A DNA stretch of 64,000 bases, taken from positions 1 through 64,000 of the forward strand of contig NZ_AVFK01000019.1 in the NCBI RefSeq assembly GCF_000936425.1, read 5' to 3'. Source of the DNA: Skermanella aerolata KACC 11604. Its GTDB lineage: Bacteria > Pseudomonadota > Alphaproteobacteria > Azospirillales > Azospirillaceae. A model generated the notes under the pieces. It was not told the DNA's origin. It saw only the letters and a list, made by a program, of their open reading frames with translations, and searched no databases. This document shows positions 46,842 to 55,358 of the stretch, piece by piece. The number at the start of each line of letters is the position of its first letter. Positions within the stretch are counted from its first letter, which is position 1. The translations under genes were made by a program, and so were the position numbers.

Positions 46842-47765
46842 GTGGACCTGACCCAACTCCGCGCGTCGCTGGCGCGCGGAGAAAAGGCGGCCCTGGCGGC
46901 GGCGCTGGCCGGGATCGAGCGCGATCCCGACAGCACCGCCACCGCCGGCCTGCTCGACGCCGCCTATTCCGACCCGATCGCCCGGGTGATCGGCCTGACC
47001 GGCCCTCCCGGCGTCGGCAAATCGACCCTGACCGGCGCGCTGATATCCTCGTTCCGGCAGGCCGACAAAACCGTCGGCTGCATCGCCGTCGATCCATCTT
47101 CCCGCAGAAGTGGTGGCGCCTTGCTGGGCGACCGCACCCGCCTCGCCACCGACCCGGAAGACGCCGGCTGCTTCGTCCGTTCCATGGCGGCGCGCGACCG
47201 GCTGGGCGGTCTGGCCGGTTTGACGGTCGCCGCGATGGTCCTGATGCGGGCGGTCTACGACATCGTCCTGATCGAGACGGTCGGCGTCGGCCAGTCCGAA
47301 ACCGACATAGCCGGTACGGCTGACACCATCGTCTTCTGCGTTCAGCCCGGCTCGGGCGACAGCCTTCAGTTCATGAAGGCCGGCATCGTCGAGATCCCCG
47401 ACATCGTCGTCGTGACGAAAAGCGACCTTGGCAGTGCTGCGCAACGCGCCCGCGCCGACGTCAAGGGCGCCCTCAGCCTTGCCGAGGCGGCGCGCGGCGA
47501 CTGGATCATCCCTGTCCTCAGCCTCTCGGTCCAGCAGCGGCAAGGTGTCGCGGACCTGATCGAAGCGCTGGACCAGCACGCCGTCTGGCTCACCGCCACC
47601 GGCCGCCTCGCCACCCAGCGCCACGCGCAGGCCGAAACTTGGCTGACCGAATCGGTCCGCGAACGCTTCGGCCGCGAAGGCATCCGTCGCGCCGGCCCGC
47701 TCGCCCTGCCTCCCGGCGCTCCCCCCTTCGGCCAGCTCCGCGCGGTTTCGCAGCGGCTGCTGTAA
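46842..47765 (+). CDS. meaB: Methylmalonyl-CoA mutase-associated GTPase MeaB
   Basis: 307 aa P-loop GTPase of the SIMIBI class that loads and protects adenosylcobalamin in methylmalonyl-CoA mutase. Walker A is GPPGVGKSTLTGAL, switch regions include DPSSRRSGGALLGDRTR and ETVGVGQSETDIA, and TKSD gives guanine specificity. GTG 46842 follows a GAGGA site; upstream frame overlaps ppdK and is not coding. The mutase genes are not in this window, and cotranscription with ppdK would link propionyl-CoA use to PEP formation. Confidence 0.92.
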   Translation: MDLTQLRASLARGEKAALAAALAGIERDPDSTATAGLLDAAYSDPIARVIGLTGPPGVGKSTLTGALISSFRQADKTVGCIAVDPSSRRSGGALLGDRTRLATDPEDAGCFVRSMAARDRLGGLAGLTVAAMVLMRAVYDIVLIETVGVGQSETDIAGTADTIVFCVQPGSGDSLQFMKAGIVEIPDIVVVTKSDLGSAAQRARADVKGALSLAEAARGDWIIPVLSLSVQQRQGVADLIEALDQHAVWLTATGRLATQRHAQAETWLTESVRERFGREGIRRAGPLALPPGAPPFGQLRAVSQRLL

Positions 47766-47778
47766 CGTGGGCCAAGAG

Positions 47779-47806
47779 AAAACCCCCGAGACGATGCCTC
47801 GGGGGC
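47779..47806 (-). terminator. Intrinsic terminator downstream of the PRC-barrel gene
   Basis: An 8-bp GC stem (47783-47790 with 47798-47805) followed on the minus strand by TTTT. Oriented for the minus-strand gene ending at 47878; its stem may also slow transcription leaving meaB. Confidence 0.75.
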
Positions 47807-47877
47807 TCCCAGGAACGCACGCAGGGTTTGTCGGTCCCCTGGAACGTCCTGGCTCTTGATGACCCGCTACGCGAGGG

Positions 47878-48453
47878 TTACTGCGCTCCGGTAGCGCCCG
47901 TGCCGCCGCTCGGCCGGGTCATAGTCCCGGACGTCCCTCCCGTAGCACCCGTGTCGGTGCCTCGGGACAGTGAGGTCATGGTGTCGCTGTACTCGAACTC
48001 CGGCATGCCTTCCACGTCGGCCTGGGTGATGCCGCTGAGCTTGATCTCAGGATCGTCGCCGTCCTCGTCCATGGCGACCTGCGCCTGGGAGAAGTCGACA
48101 GCGATCTGCTTGGCGCCGACACCCAGGAAGCCGCCGCTGGAGATCACCAGTTGCTTCGCCTCGCCCGAAGCCGGATCGACGATCACGTCCTCGACCGAGC
48201 CGAGCTTCCCGCCATCGCTGCCGACCACGTTCTTGCCCATCAGCCCCTCGACGCTGGCGGCGCTGGCCGCCGAGCCCGTGGCGCCGCCTTCGCTGACCAC
48301 CGGCGAATTGGCCGGAGCCGGGGCGCTTTCCATCGCCGAGGGCGCCGTCGCGGGGTTGCTGGTCGTCGGATCGGTCGCGGAAGTACCCTGCGCGAACGCG
48401 GCGCCCGTCATCAGGGCCAAGGCCGAGGCGGCGCCGATCAGTTCCTTACGCAT
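47878..48453 (-). CDS. Secreted PRC-barrel domain protein
   Basis: 191 aa. A Sec signal peptide (MRKELIGAASALALMTGAAFAQ) leads to a low-complexity Ala/Pro/Ser/Thr linker, then one PRC-barrel (VEGLMGKNVVGSDGGKLGSV, VIVDPASGEAKQLVISSGGF), and a Gly/Thr-rich tail. Probably periplasmic. PRC-barrels occur in photosynthetic reaction centres, RimM and many stress proteins; this one is likely an envelope-stress or general protein of unknown role. Confidence 0.85.
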   Translation of the reverse strand: MRKELIGAASALALMTGAAFAQGTSATDPTTSNPATAPSAMESAPAPANSPVVSEGGATGSAASAASVEGLMGKNVVGSDGGKLGSVEDVIVDPASGEAKQLVISSGGFLGVGAKQIAVDFSQAQVAMDEDGDDPEIKLSGITQADVEGMPEFEYSDTMTSLSRGTDTGATGGTSGTMTRPSGGTGATGAQ

Positions 48454-48553
48454 TGAATAGCTCCTTGATATCTCACCCTAGACGCCTCGCTGGCGTCCAT
48501 GCCTCCTTTCAACACGCCCAAAGGGCAATGATTGCGCCCTTTCAGGTCAAAAA

Positions 48554-49453
48554 TCAGAAATTGACCCAGCTGGGTTTGACCGGCGTAAGCTTGGCGTCGC
48601 CGGCCAGCAACGGAAGCCCTTCGGCTTGCGCCCGCTCGATCTCCTCCAGCCGCAGCAGGGCCAACGCTCTGTCGCCGCTGCCCGACCGCATCTCCCCCGC
48701 TTCCTTGTCGCCCAGCATCACGGTGGTACCCGGCGCCGGCAGGGTGCCTTCCACGATCACCGGGAACAGGCGCTTTCGCACCAGCCCGCGATAGCGGGTC
48801 CGGGCCGTCAGTTCCTGCCCCATGTAGCAGCCCTTCTGCCAGGAGATGGCGTTAAGCTCATCCAGGTTGTTCTCCAGCAGGATGGCCTTCTCCACGATCA
48901 GGTCGCGGCTGCCGTCCGGCACGCCCGCTTCAAGCCGCAGCCTGTCGTAATCGGCAACCTCGGCCACCTTGAAGCCAGCCGCCTCCAGGGCGGATGCTTC
49001 CGTCCCGCGCGGCAGGATGGCGCGGGCGCCCAGTGCCGACAGCCTGGGATCGGCGAACACGACGCCGCCGCCTAGTTCCGCCGCACCCCCCGGCTCGCCG
49101 GCCGGCAGGTTCAGCGCCTCCAGCGCTCCCGGTCCGAACGCCGCCGTAACCGAATACTGCGCGCTGACGTCTTCCAGCGCGACCTTGGAGCGCAGCTTGT
49201 ACATCTTCAGCCGGCGCTGAAGGTCCGCCAGACGCCCGGCCTCGCAGTCGATCAGCAGCTTCCCGCCCATTTCGACGATGAAGAAGTCATGCAGATATTT
49301 GCCCTGCGGCGTCAGGAAGGCGGCGTAGATGGCGCGCGACGGCCCAGCAAAGGTGACGTCGTTGGACACCAGCCCCTGAAGGAAGGTGGCGCGGTCGGGG
49401 CCGTCGATAGCCAGGATTCCGCGCGATGGCAGGGTGACATAGTTCATGGACAT
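48554..49453 (-). CDS. ygfZ: Folate-binding protein YgfZ (Fe-S cluster maintenance)
   Basis: 299 aa, GcvT-related. The diagnostic motif K-G-C-Y-x-G-Q-E is present as WQKGCYMGQELTARTRYRG. Such proteins use tetrahydrofolate to help assemble or repair Fe-S clusters in certain enzymes such as MiaB. ATG 49453 (MSMNYVTLPSRG) has a GGAG site; the longer frame to 49513 is unlikely. Divergent from the glycosyltransferase operon. Confidence 0.9.
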   Translation of the reverse strand: MSMNYVTLPSRGILAIDGPDRATFLQGLVSNDVTFAGPSRAIYAAFLTPQGKYLHDFFIVEMGGKLLIDCEAGRLADLQRRLKMYKLRSKVALEDVSAQYSVTAAFGPGALEALNLPAGEPGGAAELGGGVVFADPRLSALGARAILPRGTEASALEAAGFKVAEVADYDRLRLEAGVPDGSRDLIVEKAILLENNLDELNAISWQKGCYMGQELTARTRYRGLVRKRLFPVIVEGTLPAPGTTVMLGDKEAGEMRSGSGDRALALLRLEEIERAQAEGLPLLAGDAKLTPVKPSWVNF

Positions 49454-49586
49454 GGGACTCGCTCCGCCGGAGCCTAGGGGAAGGGCACCCCTCACGTATT
49501 GATAAGGCGGCACTTTGACAAGGTGACTTCTTGGCGCGAGGCCGCCGGGCGGCTATGGTCCGCCATTGGGTATCCGGAGGCACGCA

Positions 49587-50624
49587 TTGCGCATTCTGTT
49601 CATCGGCAACAGCCGGATCGGCGATTTCATCCTGTCGAGCGGCCTGCTCGCACACCTGATCGAGACCTACCGCGATGCCCGCATCACCGTGGTCTGCGGC
49701 AAGATCATCGTGCCGCTGCTGGCCCATACGCCCAATATCGAGCGCGTCATCGTCCTGGAGAAACGGAAGCATCACCGCCATTGGCTGGACTTGTGGCTGA
49801 TGACGGTCGGCACCCGCTGGGACCTCGTGATCGACCTCCGCAACTCGGCGGTCTCCCGCCTGCTCCGGGCCGGTCAGGTCCGGCGGGTCGAGCGGGTGCG
49901 CGGCAAGCGGCTGCACCGGGTCGAGGAGATCGGCCGCGTCCTCCGCCTCGACCCGCCGCCCGACCCGCGCCTGTGGCCGGGCGACACCGACCGCGCCGCA
50001 GCGGCCGACCTGATCCCCGACGGTCCGCCAGTCCTGGCGCTCGGCCCCGGCTCCACCCACGAACATAAGCGCTGGCCGTCGGACCGCTTCGCCGAACTGG
50101 CGGTCCGCCTGACCGGCCCCGGCGGCATCCTGCCCGGCGGCAGAGTCGCCGTGATCGGCTCCCCCGCCGAACGCGCCCAGGCGGAACCGGTGCTGGCCGC
50201 CGTCGATCCGGCCCGCCGGATCGACCTGATGAGCAACACACCGCTGCTGACCGCCGCCGCCTGCCTCCAGCGCTGCGCGCTCTATATCGGCAACGACGGC
50301 GGCCAGATGCACCTGTCGGCCGCCGCAGGCATTCCCACGCTGGGGCTGTTCGGCCCGACTCCTGCCCACCATTACCGCCCCTGGGGTGAGCGCTCCGACT
50401 ACGTCCAGGCGCCGGAGCCGTTCGAGGGGCTGGAAGCGCGGATACCGGAAGCGATGAAGGCGGGCGTCTCCCTGATGACCGGCATCACGGTCGATGCGGT
50501 GGAAGCCGCCGCCCGGCGGCTCTATCTCAAGGTTGCGCCCACCGAATCACCGCGCATTGGCGAGCCCGCTTCCGCTGTGCTAGGAAGCGGCATGGACATT
50601 GACGGCAAACCAGGAACGATGTGA
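49587..50624 (+). CDS. Glycosyltransferase family 9 (heptosyltransferase-like)
   Basis: 345 aa GT-B enzyme. TTG 49587 is chosen because GGAGG stands 6 nt upstream and the protein then opens with RILFIGNSRIGDFILSSGLL, the ADP-heptose binding start of WaaC/WaaF relatives. The C-domain shows LALGPGSTHEHKRWPSDRFA and IGNDGGQMHLSAAAGIPTLG, the donor site. It likely adds heptose or another sugar to the LPS core or a related glycan. The stop overlaps the next start by one base, so the genes are coupled. Confidence 0.85.
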   Translation: MRILFIGNSRIGDFILSSGLLAHLIETYRDARITVVCGKIIVPLLAHTPNIERVIVLEKRKHHRHWLDLWLMTVGTRWDLVIDLRNSAVSRLLRAGQVRRVERVRGKRLHRVEEIGRVLRLDPPPDPRLWPGDTDRAAAADLIPDGPPVLALGPGSTHEHKRWPSDRFAELAVRLTGPGGILPGGRVAVIGSPAERAQAEPVLAAVDPARRIDLMSNTPLLTAAACLQRCALYIGNDGGQMHLSAAAGIPTLGLFGPTPAHHYRPWGERSDYVQAPEPFEGLEARIPEAMKAGVSLMTGITVDAVEAAARRLYLKVAPTESPRIGEPASAVLGSGMDIDGKPGTM

Positions 50625-51010
50625 TGGCAATCCTGATCGAAGTGGCTCCCGGCGAGTTGATCGACAAACTGACGATTCTGGAGATCAAGAAGGCCAACAT
50701 CAGCGACCCGGCCAAGCTGCGCAACGTGTCGCACGAGTACGACGTGCTGGCCCGCGTCCTGGCCGAACAGGTCCCGCCGAGCGACGCCCTGACCGACCTG
50801 ACCGCGCAGTTGAAGACGATCAACGAGAGCCTGTGGAAGATCGAGGACGACATTCGCGACCTCGAGCGCGCCCGCGACTTCGGCCCCGCCTTCATCGAGA
50901 ACGCCCGCGCCGTCTACGTCACCAACGACAAGCGCGCCGCCGTCAAGCGCCGGATCAACGAGCTGCTGGACAGCGCGATCGTCGAGGAAAAATCCTACGC
51001 CGCCTACTGA
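50624..51010 (+). CDS. DUF6165 protein
   Basis: 128 aa, highly charged and mainly helical: EVAPGELIDKLTILEIKKAN, then a coiled-coil-like segment LKTINESLWKIEDDIRDLER, ending RINELLDSAIVEEKSYAAY. It matches proteins of the DUF6165 type, which have no assigned activity. It is translationally coupled to the glycosyltransferase before it (TGATG overlap; ATG 50624) and followed 35 bp later by another family-9 transferase, suggesting a partner or accessory of those enzymes. Confidence 0.75.
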   Translation: MAILIEVAPGELIDKLTILEIKKANISDPAKLRNVSHEYDVLARVLAEQVPPSDALTDLTAQLKTINESLWKIEDDIRDLERARDFGPAFIENARAVYVTNDKRAAVKRRINELLDSAIVEEKSYAAY

Positions 51011-51045
51011 CGCGCCCGGCCATACAGCCCAGTAGCAAACTCATT

Positions 51046-52071
51046 ATGACCGGGACATCCCCCGACAGCGTCGCCGTCTTCAGCTATGAAGAGATCATCG
51101 GCGACGGGCTCTACAAGCTGCCCTTCGTGCGGGCGCTGCGAGCGGCGTGGCCATCGGCGCGGATCACCTGGATCACCACCAGACGGACCGTCTACGCCGG
51201 CAAGCTCCAGCCCGTCATGGACGGGTTGATCGACGAGTTCCGCCAGGACAGCGGGATCGGCCGAAGCCCCGCCGGCGTCATCCTGCCCCTGCCGTGGCGT
51301 GACCGCTTCTCCGTCATCATCGACACCCAGACGACGCTGTGGCGGACCCTGACGCTGCGCCGGCTGCCTCACGGCCTGTTCATCTCGCCGGCGGCGAACT
51401 TCCGCCTGTCCGACCGCAAGCCGACCCCCGGCCGGGTCCGCCCGCCCCACATGGTGGACCGCCTGAACGAGCTGCTGGCGCTGGCATCCGGACACGTTCC
51501 CGTGGCGAAGGCCGAACTGCGGCTGCCGGAAGACCTCGCCACCAAGGCCGAAGCGGCGCTGCCGCCCGGCTCGGACTATATCGGCCTAGCGCCCGGCGCC
51601 GGCAAACGCTTCAAGTGCTGGCCGCTGGAGCGCTTCATCGCGGTCGCCGTCGCACAGGCGGAGCGCGGCCGGGTGCCCGTCTTCATCCTTGGCCCCGACG
51701 AGCTGGACTGGCTAGCCCCTATCCGCGAAGCCGTACCCTCGGCGTTGTTCCCCGAACAGGATACCGCCCTATGGGGGGATGGTTTCACGCCGCTTCGGAC
51801 GATCGCACTAGCCCGCCGCTTCACGGCGGCACTGGCGAACGACAGCGGCGTCAGCCATATGTTCGGTGCGGCGGATGCGCCGCTAGTCACTTTGTTCGGC
51901 CCGACCCCATCCGAGAAGTTCCAACCGAAGGTCACGCGCGGCGGAGTGATTACAGCTCAGGAGTTTGGAGGCGAGTCCATGACGGACATTCCGGTACAAT
52001 CGGTGATCGAACGGCTTGACCAGCTTGCGATACGCCGTAACGCCCCCGGAGACTACCCGAAAAATCGCTGA
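51046..52071 (+). CDS. Second glycosyltransferase family 9 enzyme
   Basis: 341 aa. The N-domain opens VAVFSYEEIIGDGLYKLPFV, an altered form of the usual nucleotide-sugar loop, and the C-domain has YIGLAPGAGKRFKCWPLERF, ANDSGVSHMFGAADAPLVTL and LFGPTPSEKF, the family-9 donor site. Divergent from the first GT9 (roughly the same fold, little identity by eye), so it should transfer a different residue or act at another position. Open frame to 50599 is antisense-like overlap, not coding; ATG 51046 fits. Confidence 0.82.
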   Translation: MTGTSPDSVAVFSYEEIIGDGLYKLPFVRALRAAWPSARITWITTRRTVYAGKLQPVMDGLIDEFRQDSGIGRSPAGVILPLPWRDRFSVIIDTQTTLWRTLTLRRLPHGLFISPAANFRLSDRKPTPGRVRPPHMVDRLNELLALASGHVPVAKAELRLPEDLATKAEAALPPGSDYIGLAPGAGKRFKCWPLERFIAVAVAQAERGRVPVFILGPDELDWLAPIREAVPSALFPEQDTALWGDGFTPLRTIALARRFTAALANDSGVSHMFGAADAPLVTLFGPTPSEKFQPKVTRGGVITAQEFGGESMTDIPVQSVIERLDQLAIRRNAPGDYPKNR

Positions 52072-52124
52072 AATCCGCGGACTTTTACTGCATTGTGTCG
52101 CTCAGAAACGGACGAGCAGAGATC

Positions 52125-53561
52125 ATGCCTCCAATGAATACTTCCAAGACCATTCATCCCGTTCTCCTCTCCGGTGGGTCGGGTTCGCGCCTCTGGCCGA
52201 TTTCGCGCGAGAGCTACCCTAAGCAGCTTCTGCCGCTGGTCGGTGAACGGACCATGCTCCAGGACACGGTGCGCCGCGTCGTCGGTCAGCGCTTCGCGGC
52301 CCCGCTGGTGATCTGCAACGACGAGCATCGCTTCGTCATCGCGGAACAGCTGCGCGAGATCGCGGTGACGCCGTTCGCCATTGCGCTGGAGCCGGTCGGA
52401 CGCAACACCGCCGCCGCCGCCGCCGTCGCGGCTCTGATCATTACCGAACAGGACCCGGACGCCCTGCTGCTCCTGCTGCCGGCCGACCACGTCATCCGGG
52501 ACGGCGACGCCTTCCACAAGGCGATCGACGCCGCCGCGAGTGCGGCTGCCGCCGGCAACCTCGTGACCTTCGGCATCACGCCGACCCAGCCGGAAACCGG
52601 CTACGGCTATATCCGCCAGGGCGCCGAGCTGACCGGCCATGGCGGCGTGTTCCAGGTCGACGCCTTCGTCGAGAAGCCGAAGATGGAAACGGCGCAGGAC
52701 ATGCTGGCCGCCGGCGGACATTTCTGGAACGGCGGCATGTTCCTGTTCTCCGCCGCCAAGCTGCTGGCCGAGATGGAAAAGTTCGAGCCGGCGATCGTCG
52801 CCGCCTGCCGCGACGCGATCTCCAAGGGCTCGCGCGACCTCGACTTCTTCCGCCTCGACCCCGAAGCCTTTGGCCGCGCGCCGAGCATCTCGATCGACTA
52901 CGCGGTGATGGAACGCACCGACGCTGCGGTCGTCGTTCCGGCGACCATCGGCTGGACCGATGTCGGCGCTTGGTCGGCCCTGTGGGACATTGGCGCCAAG
53001 GATGAGGACGGCAACGTCACCATCGGCGACGTCATGACCGAGGACGCCAACAACTGCTACATCCGCTCCGAAGGCGTGCTGACCGCCGTGGTCGGGCTGG
53101 ACGACGTTGTGGTGGTCGCGACCGACGACGCCATCCTGGTCGCCAGCCGCGACAAGGTGCAGGACATCAAGAAGGTGGTCGAGCGGCTGAAGAAGGAAGG
53201 CCGTCCGGAAGCGAAGATCCACAGCCGGGTCCATCGCCCCTGGGGCTTCTACCAGTGCCTGCACGAAGGCGAGCGCTTCCAGGTCAAGCGCCTGACCGTC
53301 AAGCCGGGCGCCACCCTGTCGCTCCAGAAGCACTATCACCGGGCCGAGCACTGGGTCGTCGTCAACGGCACCGCCCTGGTGACCCGCGACGCCGATCAGG
53401 TGCTGCTGCGCGAGAACGAGTCGATCTACATCCCGCTCGGCGCCGTCCACCGCCTGGAGAACCCCGGCAAGGTGACGCTGAACCTGATCGAGGTCCAGTC
53501 CGGCTCCTACCTGGGCGAGGACGACATCGTCCGCCTGACCGACACCTACGGCCGGGCATAG
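52125..53561 (+). CDS. manC: Mannose-1-phosphate guanylyltransferase / mannose-6-phosphate isomerase
   Basis: 478 aa bifunctional AlgA/ManC-type protein. N-terminal nucleotidyltransferase: VLLSGGSGSRLWPISRESYP and QVDAFVEKP; C-terminal type II isomerase cupin: RPWGFYQCLHEGERFQVKRL, LSLQKHYHRAEHWVVVNGTA and NESIYIPLGAVHRLENPG. It makes GDP-mannose, the precursor of mannose, fucose and rhamnose-type sugars in surface glycans. It ends the glycosyltransferase operon, before a strong terminator. Start ATG 52125 or 52134. Confidence 0.94.
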   Translation: MPPMNTSKTIHPVLLSGGSGSRLWPISRESYPKQLLPLVGERTMLQDTVRRVVGQRFAAPLVICNDEHRFVIAEQLREIAVTPFAIALEPVGRNTAAAAAVAALIITEQDPDALLLLLPADHVIRDGDAFHKAIDAAASAAAAGNLVTFGITPTQPETGYGYIRQGAELTGHGGVFQVDAFVEKPKMETAQDMLAAGGHFWNGGMFLFSAAKLLAEMEKFEPAIVAACRDAISKGSRDLDFFRLDPEAFGRAPSISIDYAVMERTDAAVVVPATIGWTDVGAWSALWDIGAKDEDGNVTIGDVMTEDANNCYIRSEGVLTAVVGLDDVVVVATDDAILVASRDKVQDIKKVVERLKKEGRPEAKIHSRVHRPWGFYQCLHEGERFQVKRLTVKPGATLSLQKHYHRAEHWVVVNGTALVTRDADQVLLRENESIYIPLGAVHRLENPGKVTLNLIEVQSGSYLGEDDIVRLTDTYGRA

Positions 53562-53567
53562 TCAGTA

Positions 53568-53604
53568 GAAAAGGGCCGGGAACCGGGAGTTTCCGGCCCT
53601 TTTC
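53568..53604. terminator. Bidirectional intrinsic terminator
   Basis: 12-bp stem (53568-53579 with 53593-53604) with A-run before and T-run after, between convergent manC and the cupin gene; suited to end both transcripts. Confidence 0.88.
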
Positions 53605-53605
53605 T

Positions 53606-54076
53606 TCAATGCGCTCCCTTGTGGATCGGATCGACCCAGGCGACGGTCTCGGGCTGTTCGACCATTGGGATGTCCAGGTTGACGACCACCGCTTCCTGAT
53701 CGCTCCGCACCAGCACGCATTCCAGCGCCTCGTCGGCGCTGGCGTTGATTTCCTGGTGCGGGACGAAGGGCGGAACGTAGATGAAGTCGCCGGGTCCCGC
53801 CTCGGCAGTAAATTCCAGCGCTTCGCCCCAGCGCATCCGGGCACGGCCGCGCACCACGTAGATCACGCTTTCCAGCTCGCCATGGTGATGCGCGCCGGTC
53901 TTGGCGTCGGGATGGATCGTGACCGTGCCGGCCCATAGCTTCTGCGCGCCGACACGCGCGTAGTTGATCGCCGCCGCGCGGTTCATGCCGGGCGTCTGCG
54001 GCGTGTTGTTATCGAGCTGGTCGCCACGCACGACGCGTACGCCCTGCTCGCGCCAGTCCGGCTTTTCCTCGGACAT
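53606..54076 (-). CDS. Cupin-domain protein
   Basis: 156 aa single cupin. The metal-binding motif 1 appears as TGAHHHGELESVIYVVRGRA and motif 2 as PGDFIYVPPFVPHQEINAS. ATG 54076 has GAGGAG upstream and is preferred to the GTG at 54085. Substrate and reaction are unknown; it could be a small dioxygenase or sugar-binding protein. It lies 15 bp after an alcohol dehydrogenase gene on the same strand, so the two likely share one metabolic step. Confidence 0.82.
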   Translation of the reverse strand: MSEEKPDWREQGVRVVRGDQLDNNTPQTPGMNRAAAINYARVGAQKLWAGTVTIHPDAKTGAHHHGELESVIYVVRGRARMRWGEALEFTAEAGPGDFIYVPPFVPHQEINASADEALECVLVRSDQEAVVVNLDIPMVEQPETVAWVDPIHKGAH

Positions 54077-54091
54077 GCTTTCCACTCCTCC

Positions 54092-55255
54092 TCAGCCCGC
54101 ATAGACGTCCCGGTAGAGGCTGACGATCTCCTCCTCCGTCGGCACGCGCGGATTGTTGGCCGGCGAACCCGACCCAAGCGCCTGCTGCGCCATCAGCGGC
54201 AGCAGCGACATGAAACGCCGCTCGTCGATGCCGTAGTCCCTCGGCGTCGGCACCTTCAGGTCGGAGTTCAGGTCGCCCAGCGCTTCCAGCAACGCCATTC
54301 CCGCCGTCTCGTCATCGGCATCGTGCGGGCATACGCCCATGGCGCGGGCGCAATCGGCATAGCGCCGCGTCGCCTTGGGCAGCGAGAAGGCGGTCACCGC
54401 CGGCAGCAGCATCGCGTTGGACAGGCCGTGCGGCACGTGGAAATGCGCGCCGATCGGCCGGCTCATGCCATGGACCAGGGCGACCGACGCGTTGCTGAAG
54501 GCGATCCCGGCCTGATTGGCGGCCAGCATCATTTCTTCCCGCGCCTGCCGGTTAGCCGGCTCGAAGCAGGCGCTGCGCAGGTGGCCTGCAACCCGGGCCA
54601 TCGCGGCGAGCGCCATCGAGTCCGAGAACGGGTTGGCCTTGCGGCTGACATAGGCTTCGATCGCGTGGGTCAGCGTATCGATGCCGGTATCGGCGGTCAG
54701 CCGGAACGGACAGCTCAGCGTCAGCTCGAAATCGACGATGGCGGCCTGCGGGATCACGCCGTTGCCGGCGATCAGCATCTTCTCGTCGGTCTCGGTGTCG
54801 GTGATGACGGTGAACTTCGTTACCTCCGACCCCGTCCCAGCCGTGGTCGGGATGGCGAGCAGCGGCATGCTCATGTTCGGGATGACGTTCGGGACCTTGT
54901 AGTCGCGCATCTTGCCCGGATTGGCTGCAATCACCCCCATCGCCTTGGCGGTGTCGATCGGCGATCCGCCGCCCAGCGCTATCATGCCGTCGAAGCCGCC
55001 TTCGGCCAGGATCTTCGCCCCGGCATAGACCACGTCGGTCGTCGGGTCCGGCACGGTATCGGCGAAGACCTCGAACGGAATGCCCGCCTTTTCCAGCAGG
55101 TCGGTCAGCTTAGATACCGAACCGCTGTCGCGCATATAGGGATCGGTCACGACCAGTGGCCGCCCGACTCCCAGCCGGCCCAGCGTTTCGACGACCTGAG
55201 CGATGGAGCCGCCACCGATCAGCATCAGCTTGGGCATCGCGATTGTGGCGATCAT
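54092..55255 (-). CDS. Iron-containing alcohol dehydrogenase
   Basis: 387 aa group III dehydrogenase. The NAD site is LGGGSPIDTAKAMGVIAANP; metal-binding His residues are in HGMSRPIGAHFHVPHGLSNA and the preceding Asp/His segment DTLTHAIEAYVSRKANPFSD. Chosen start ATG 55255 gives MIATIAMPKLMLIGGGSIAQ with a GGAGG site; 55276 is possible. Members oxidise short alcohols, lactaldehyde or propanediol; substrate unknown. Cotranscribed with the cupin gene. Confidence 0.88.
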   Translation of the reverse strand: MIATIAMPKLMLIGGGSIAQVVETLGRLGVGRPLVVTDPYMRDSGSVSKLTDLLEKAGIPFEVFADTVPDPTTDVVYAGAKILAEGGFDGMIALGGGSPIDTAKAMGVIAANPGKMRDYKVPNVIPNMSMPLLAIPTTAGTGSEVTKFTVITDTETDEKMLIAGNGVIPQAAIVDFELTLSCPFRLTADTGIDTLTHAIEAYVSRKANPFSDSMALAAMARVAGHLRSACFEPANRQAREEMMLAANQAGIAFSNASVALVHGMSRPIGAHFHVPHGLSNAMLLPAVTAFSLPKATRRYADCARAMGVCPHDADDETAGMALLEALGDLNSDLKVPTPRDYGIDERRFMSLLPLMAQQALGSGSPANNPRVPTEEEIVSLYRDVYAG

Positions 55256-55358
55256 GGTTATTGTTTCCTCCCGCAACTGTCTGTGACCCGATCTTGTACG
55301 CCGGGCGCATGTTGGGGCAAGCCCCGAAGTCCGGCGGACGTCAGATCATCGTCTGTCC

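Noticed and set aside
47639-48460. 273-codon plus-strand frame over the PRC-barrel gene
   Set aside because: Antisense to a gene with a signal peptide and a clear PRC-barrel; low-complexity translation.
52053-53450. 465-codon minus-strand frame
   Set aside because: Antisense shadow of manC/algA.
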